Shown here: piece after piece, positions 6,403 to 9,976 of the stretch | Position numbering within the stretch: position 1 is the first letter of the stretch | Layout: each line of letters starts with the position of its first letter | Source: an uncultured Angelakisella sp. | GTDB lineage: Bacteria; Bacillota; Clostridia; Oscillospirales; Ruminococcaceae | Direction: 5' to 3' | NCBI GenBank assembly: GCA_934524965.1 | Contig: CAKSYU010000051.1 | Span: forward strand, 1 to 9,976 | DNA length: 9,976 nt | Program-made: the position numbers and the translations under genes | Notes under the pieces: model-generated | The model's database searches: none | What the model saw: the letters and a program-made list of their open reading frames with translations, nothing else | What the model was told of the DNA's origin: nothing

Positions 6403-6546
6403 CCTGCGCCGCCGGAGCACGCGGACCCGACCGACGGGCGCCCCTCCGCTGCCCCCTCGGGCTGACCAGCCATTCCATTTCGGGCAGCCCTCGCCCGCAA
6501 CGGGGCGCCCGCCTCTCCCGCGCCCCACGCTCCGGCACACCGCAGG
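6403..6546 (+). repeat. Nested inverted repeats upstream of the SpoIID-like gene
   Basis: Four arm pairs lie one inside another: CCTGCG 6403-6408 with CGCAGG 6541-6546; GCCGGAGC 6411-6418 with GCTCCGGC 6529-6536; CGGGCGCCCC 6435-6444 with GGGGCGCCCG 6502-6511; GGGCTG 6459-6464 with CAGCCC 6485-6490. All are perfect matches and in the right order to form one long branched hairpin of about 144 nt. It ends 5 nt before the ribosome site of the plus-strand gene. It may be a structured leader of that gene or a GC-rich palindromic element. It lies upstream of the comEC promoter, so it would not be in the comEC transcript. Confidence 0.6.
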
Positions 6547-6565
6547 TACATAGGGAGGAACTGCC

Positions 6566-8563
6566 ATGCTTTGTGATGCCACCCTTGTTTTCCAGCTTTC
6601 CACCGCCCGCTCGGCACTGCCGGTGCAGGGCGCCGTCGTCCTTGTCACCGATCCCGTCACCGGACGGAATACCCGCCTCGCCACCGATCAGAGCGGTCGT
6701 ACCCGGGTGCTGTGCGTCACCGCGCCGCCGCTGGCATGGAGCCAGACCCCCGGCAATGACGGTCGTCCGTACAGCATCTATCACGCCGATATCCGCGCGG
6801 AGGGCTATATGCCGGTGCGGCTGACCGGCATACAGGTCTTTTTCGGGCAGCAGTCGCTGCAAACGGTGGAGATGATCCCCTACGAGGAGGGCGGCAACGC
6901 CGCCAATACCCCCGGGGAGACCATCGGGGAGCCGGACGACCCGCTGGAGAGCGACCAAGCCACCCGCTTTTCCGAAGCCCCGACAGAGGACGCCCAGCCG
7001 CCCGGAATGCCCGATGAACGGGAGCTTTCGCTGCCGGAGGAGCCGGCGGCAGTGCCGGTCCTGGCGCCCGCTACTGGGCTTGCCGTAACAGGGGACACCC
7101 CGCCCGATGATGACGGAGCAGATACAGAAGCCGAACCGGACCCCGCGCCGTCCCTTTCCGCGCCGGTCGTCACCCGCGATCTGGCGGAGGAAAACGCCGC
7201 CGCCCGCGCCACGGCGGAGGTGCTTACCGGTCCCCGTGCCGCTTCGCAGGTCTATGTGCCGGAGTATATCACGGTACACCTGGGCGCGCCGAATAATACC
7301 GCCGCCCGCAATGTCACCGTCAGCTTTCGGGATTACATCAAGAATGTCGCCTCCAGCGAGATCTATCCCACCTGGCCCGAGGCGGCGCTCCGCGCCAATA
7401 TCTTAGCGCAGATCACCTTTGCCCAGAATCGCATCTTTACCGAGTGGTATCCCAGTCAGGGCTACAACTTCAATATCACCAATAACACCGCCTACGACCA
7501 GTATTTTGTCTACGGGCGCAATATCTTCACCAATATCAGCCGTCTCGTCGATGAACTGTTTGACCGGTATATCCGGCGGCGCGGCGCGGTGAACCCCATC
7601 TTTTCGCAGTACTGCAACGGCACCACCGTTACCTGCGCGGGGCTTTCCCAATGGGGCACCGTTGCTCTTGCCAATAGCGGTTATACCCCGCTGGGGATTT
7701 TGCGCTATTATTACGGAGACGACATCGTTATAGATACCGCCACGGTGCAGCGCCGCATCAGCTCCTCCTATCCAGGCACACCGCTTACCGTCGGCAGCAG
7801 GGGAGAGGGCGTGCGCACGATCCGCACATGGCTCAACCGCATTCGCATCAACTATCCCGCCATTCCTTCCATCAGCGCCGCCGGCGGAGACCTTTTCAAT
7901 GACGAAACGCGGCGGGCGGTACAGACATTTCAGCGTATCTTCAATCTTTCCCCCGATGGCATTGTGGGGGCGACCACATGGAACAAAATCGCCTATATCT
8001 ATGTTGCAGTCATGCGGCTGGCGGAGCTGGGCGGCGAGGATATCCCCCTGCCCGGTCAGCGACCTGCCGGAACGCTGCGGCGCGGCAGCAGCGGCGAGAC
8101 CGTGCGGCTGGCGCAGTATTTTCTGCGCGTCATCGCCCTGTATGATGACGAGCTTCCGCCCATCACCATCGACGGGATCTATGGCTCCGCCACCGAAAAT
8201 GCCGTTCGCACGTTCCAGAAAATGCAGGGACTCACCGTAGACGGCATCATCGGCACCGCCACGTGGAATGCCCTGTATGAGCGATTCCTTGGGATCAACC
8301 AAGCCACCGGTCTTGCCGTTTCCTACCCCGGCACACCGCTAAAGATCGGCAGCCGCGGGGATAATGTCCGTCTGGTGCAGGAATACCTGAATGCACTGGC
8401 AGGTGCTTATCCGCTGCCGCGGGTCACTGTAGACGGTATCTACGGCTCCGCTACCGAAAACGCCGTCACAGCATTCCAAAGGCTGTTCGGCTTAGCCGCC
8501 GACGGCATCGTGGGCCCACGCACATGGGAGCGTTTGGTCGGCGTCCGCCTGCTGCTGCGGTAA
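6566..8563 (+). CDS. SpoIID/LytB-like protein with three peptidoglycan-binding repeats
   Basis: A 665-residue, probably spore- or wall-associated protein of a Clostridia family. Parts in order: a beta-sandwich-like N-terminal domain (1-106, with VQGAVVLVTDP and YMPVRLTGIQVF); an acidic, proline-rich linker (about 107-228); a condensed SpoIID/LytB-like domain (229-392) starting VPEYITVHLG, with SFRDYIKNVASSEIYPTWP (253-271) and GLSQWGTVALANSGY...YYYG (359-384); and three peptidoglycan-binding type 1 repeats (about 403-478, 502-573, 588-661). E265 aligns with the catalytic glutamate of SpoIID. Two cysteines (C350, C357) lie where SpoIID has its zinc-site region, but that region is shortened. 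SpoIID trims stem peptides from glycan during spore engulfment; a related role here is inferred. No signal peptide or membrane segment is visible. ATG 6566 has AGGGAGG 7 nt upstream. Single gene, ended by the 8581 hairpin. Confidence 0.82.
   Translation: MLCDATLVFQLSTARSALPVQGAVVLVTDPVTGRNTRLATDQSGRTRVLCVTAPPLAWSQTPGNDGRPYSIYHADIRAEGYMPVRLTGIQVFFGQQSLQTVEMIPYEEGGNAANTPGETIGEPDDPLESDQATRFSEAPTEDAQPPGMPDERELSLPEEPAAVPVLAPATGLAVTGDTPPDDDGADTEAEPDPAPSLSAPVVTRDLAEENAAARATAEVLTGPRAASQVYVPEYITVHLGAPNNTAARNVTVSFRDYIKNVASSEIYPTWPEAALRANILAQITFAQNRIFTEWYPSQGYNFNITNNTAYDQYFVYGRNIFTNISRLVDELFDRYIRRRGAVNPIFSQYCNGTTVTCAGLSQWGTVALANSGYTPLGILRYYYGDDIVIDTATVQRRISSSYPGTPLTVGSRGEGVRTIRTWLNRIRINYPAIPSISAAGGDLFNDETRRAVQTFQRIFNLSPDGIVGATTWNKIAYIYVAVMRLAELGGEDIPLPGQRPAGTLRRGSSGETVRLAQYFLRVIALYDDELPPITIDGIYGSATENAVRTFQKMQGLTVDGIIGTATWNALYERFLGINQATGLAVSYPGTPLKIGSRGDNVRLVQEYLNALAGAYPLPRVTVDGIYGSATENAVTAFQRLFGLAADGIVGPRTWERLVGVRLLLR
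7772..8548 (+). repeat. Three tandem peptidoglycan-binding type 1 modules
   Basis: Each module has the order G-S-x-G-x-x-V-R, then DGIYGSATENAV or its equivalent, then a DGI(V/I)G-x-x-TW ending. Module 1 is the most diverged (FNDETRRAV in place of YGSATENAV). Modules 2 and 3 encode an identical 12-residue stretch, and the DNA beneath it (8171-8205 and 8432-8466) matches at 31 of 35 positions with only synonymous changes. This indicates a duplication followed by purifying selection. Confidence 0.75.
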
Positions 8564-8580
8564 ACCGCTCCGCAAAAGAA

Positions 8581-8617
8581 AAAATCTCCCCCGGACATTC
8601 CGTTTGGGGGAGATTTT
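8581..8617. terminator. Bidirectional rho-independent terminator
   Basis: A perfect 12-bp stem, AAAATCTCCCCC (8581-8592) with GGGGGAGATTTT (8606-8617), around a 13-nt loop. T-rich tails follow on both strands: TTTTCTGTTTTC on plus, and TTTTTTCTTTTG on minus. It lies between the convergent SpoIID-like gene (stop 8561-8563) and the PTS gene (stop 8635-8633) and serves both. Confidence 0.92.
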
Positions 8618-8632
8618 CTGTTTTCTGTTTGC

Positions 8633-9976
8633 TTAGCCTTCCTCGGCAGGGCTTTCCGTTTCCGCGGCAGCGGCGGCAAGCTGTTCCATCATGCGGCGGG
8701 TCAGTCGGCGCAGACGCCGTCCGGCAAGGAATGTGATGCCCAGCACCAGTACCGCCAGCGCCGCAATGCCCGCCAGACCGAAGCTCGCGCCCTCCACAAA
8801 GAGCAGGCTCAAGGGGTTGGCGGTATTGCACAGGGTGTTGAACTGCCCCGCGCCGTAGGTCGCGGCGTCCAACGCCTTGGCGGCATCGGTAAACAGGTAG
8901 GTCAGCAGCGTGCCGCTGTACAGCATCGCCGCGGCGCTTATAATGCCGGTGAGCAGGCTGCGCAGCAGGCACCCGCCAGAAAGCGCCGTTACAAAGATCA
9001 TCAAGTACAGCAGCATGGCGGCATCGCCCTGCGGCAGCACCAGGTTGTCCGGCAGCACCGCCGCCAGCAGCACCGTTACCGGCACCAGAATGACCGCCGA
9101 AAGCAGCGTGGTGGCATTGGCGGTGCCCACCACGGCATTCACCGCTACGGTCATGGGCAGCTTGCCGTGCCGCGCCTTCTTCACCGCCATCGGCTCCAGC
9201 ACCGAAGCCGCCGCGCGCCCGAATACCCGCAGCAGGCGGGGCAGGGCAAACAGGCAGCCGGACAGCACCAGCGCAAAGGCGACCGAGTCATAAAGCGTAA
9301 GCCCCGCGGCAAGTCCCATTACGATGCCCGCGATCAGTCCCCACAGGCTCGGCTCCAGCAGGAAGTTCCCCCGGCGGGATTGCTCCAGCGAAAAGCGACG
9401 GTCACGCAGCCCGGGGATCTTATTGATAAGGAAATTCACCAGCCACGCCAGCGGGGCAGCGCCCACGGCAAAGCTCTGGGTATAGGTGATGTGGGGCGCG
9501 CTCGTCAGTCGGGCGACCGGCGCGGCAAACACATCGGCAAGTATGATCTGCACAACCACCATCAGCAGCGCCGCCGCCAGTCCGTACCACATCTCACCGG
9601 TCAGCTGCTGCACCAGCACACCAGCAAATGCCGCCTGCCACAGGCTCCACAGATCCATGTTCAGCACGCGGGTCACACGGCTCGCCAGCATCAGCAGGTT
9701 CAGCAGCACGGCGGCGGGCAGCACCCAGTACAGGATATCGCTGCTCAGCGTCAGGTCGGCGGCTGCCTGCCAGTGCAGGTTCTCGGCGCCGGTGGTCAGG
9801 GAATAGGTGTCCACCATGGTGTTCACCAGCGTTGTCAGCCGCCCGCTCAACGTGCTGATAAGCAGCTGTATGGCAACCGTGCTGCCCAGCATAGCCAGCG
9901 CGCACTGTCCGGAGCGCTGAAAGCCGGCGTGGGTCACCAACCCCATTAAAAAGAAGAATACGGGGATCAGCAAAAA
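8633..9976 (-). CDS. gatC: PTS galactitol-family permease IIC subunit, 5' end cut off
   Basis: A polytopic membrane protein of the GatC family, the sugar-conducting IIC part of a PTS that imports and phosphorylates galactitol or a related polyol/pentitol with IIA and IIB partners. Counting from the TTG codon at 9973, matches to GatC include AVLLNLLMLASRVTRVLNMD (88-107), the NKIPGLRDRRFS stretch (184-195), LLEPSLWGLIAGIVMG (205-220) and LPDNLVLPQGD (307-317). The frame stays open to the right edge and, compared with GatC, roughly 15-20 N-terminal residues are missing, so the TTG is an internal codon and the real start lies beyond 9976. The C-terminus ends in basic (418-427) then Ala/Glu-rich residues. 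Partner IIA and IIB genes are probably to the right. Substrate specificity cannot be read from sequence. Confidence 0.85.
   Translation of the reverse strand, partial: FLLIPVFFFLMGLVTHAGFQRSGQCALAMLGSTVAIQLLISTLSGRLTTLVNTMVDTYSLTTGAENLHWQAAADLTLSSDILYWVLPAAVLLNLLMLASRVTRVLNMDLWSLWQAAFAGVLVQQLTGEMWYGLAAALLMVVVQIILADVFAAPVARLTSAPHITYTQSFAVGAAPLAWLVNFLINKIPGLRDRRFSLEQSRRGNFLLEPSLWGLIAGIVMGLAAGLTLYDSVAFALVLSGCLFALPRLLRVFGRAAASVLEPMAVKKARHGKLPMTVAVNAVVGTANATTLLSAVILVPVTVLLAAVLPDNLVLPQGDAAMLLYLMIFVTALSGGCLLRSLLTGIISAAAMLYSGTLLTYLFTDAAKALDAATYGAGQFNTLCNTANPLSLLFVEGASFGLAGIAALAVLVLGITFLAGRRLRRLTRRMMEQLAAAAAETESPAEEG

Larger units (their letters stand above)
6286..6565. other. Divergent intergenic region, comEC and SpoIID-like gene
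   Basis: The longest gene-free stretch in the window (280 bp). The left third is AT-richer and holds the comEC promoter on the minus strand. The right half is very GC-rich, holds nested inverted repeats, and ends in the ribosome site AGGGAGG (6552-6558), 7 nt before the plus-strand ATG at 6566. No convincing plus-strand promoter was found. The long minus- and plus-strand frames crossing this region look like consequences of high GC. Confidence 0.7.

Noticed and set aside
6395..7279. A 294-codon minus-strand open frame opposite the start of the SpoIID-like gene
   Set aside because: It has no recognisable domain, is rich in Gly and Arg as expected from antisense of GC-rich coding DNA, and conflicts with a well-supported plus-strand gene that has a ribosome site and family motifs.
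7403..8302. A 299-codon minus-strand open frame within the SpoIID-like gene
   Set aside because: It is antisense to the SpoIID-like and peptidoglycan-binding domains, whose conserved motifs fix the plus-strand frame. No start signal or domain was seen.
9167..9949. A 260-codon plus-strand open frame opposite gatC
   Set aside because: The Gln/His/Arg-rich translation mirrors hydrophobic codons on the other strand, and GatC motifs are clear on the minus strand.
9971..9973. TTG at 9973 as the true gatC start
   Set aside because: The frame is open to the window edge, the protein begins mid membrane segment compared with GatC, and no ribosome site can be seen, so the gene is cut by the window.

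Overview
The window is GC-rich and densely coded. It most likely comes from a high-GC gut Clostridia genome of the Oscillospirales/Ruminococcaceae type (Faecalibacterium/Subdoligranulum-like). That assignment is an inference from base composition, Firmicutes-type AGGAGG or AAGGGGG ribosome sites, a DUF4093-type toprim protein next to holA, a Clostridia-type SpoIID-like/peptidoglycan-binding protein, and an MBOAT-DHHW pair. I see no mobile element, CRISPR array, tRNA or rRNA.

Layout. Positions 1-88 hold two tandem hairpin terminators. Positions 89-6285 hold five minus-strand genes, in transcription order comEC, holA, an RNase M5-like toprim protein, an MBOAT O-acyltransferase-like membrane protein and a DHHW-family protein. 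comEC/holA overlap as GTGA and holA/toprim as ATGA. The MBOAT/DHHW gap is 12 nt and the DHHW ribosome site overlaps the MBOAT stop codon. A 109-nt gap with a strong GC hairpin divides the first three genes from the last two. A near-consensus sigma-A promoter (TTGCCA-17-TATAAT) precedes comEC. A second candidate promoter, with an extended -10, lies in an AT-rich island inside the 3' end of comEC and would serve holA.

Positions 6286-6565 are a 280-bp divergent intergenic region. It holds the comEC promoter and a nested set of inverted repeats (6403-6546) just upstream of the next gene's ribosome site. Positions 6566-8563, plus strand, encode a 665-residue protein with an N-terminal beta-sandwich-like domain, a long acidic linker, a condensed SpoIID/LytB-like domain and three peptidoglycan-binding repeats. 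A perfect 12-bp bidirectional terminator (8581-8617) separates it from a convergent galactitol-family PTS IIC gene, whose 5' end lies beyond the right edge.

The theme most worth following is loss of hallmark catalytic residues in otherwise intact genes. The MBOAT protein lacks both conserved histidines. Its DHHW partner lacks both the DHHW signature and the expected nucleophile serine. ComEC has a metallo-beta-lactamase-like tail without the metal-binding motif. The MBOAT/DHHW pair could be a non-acetylating variant of the surface-polymer O-acetylation module. Family assignments come from reading the proteins by eye, without a database search.
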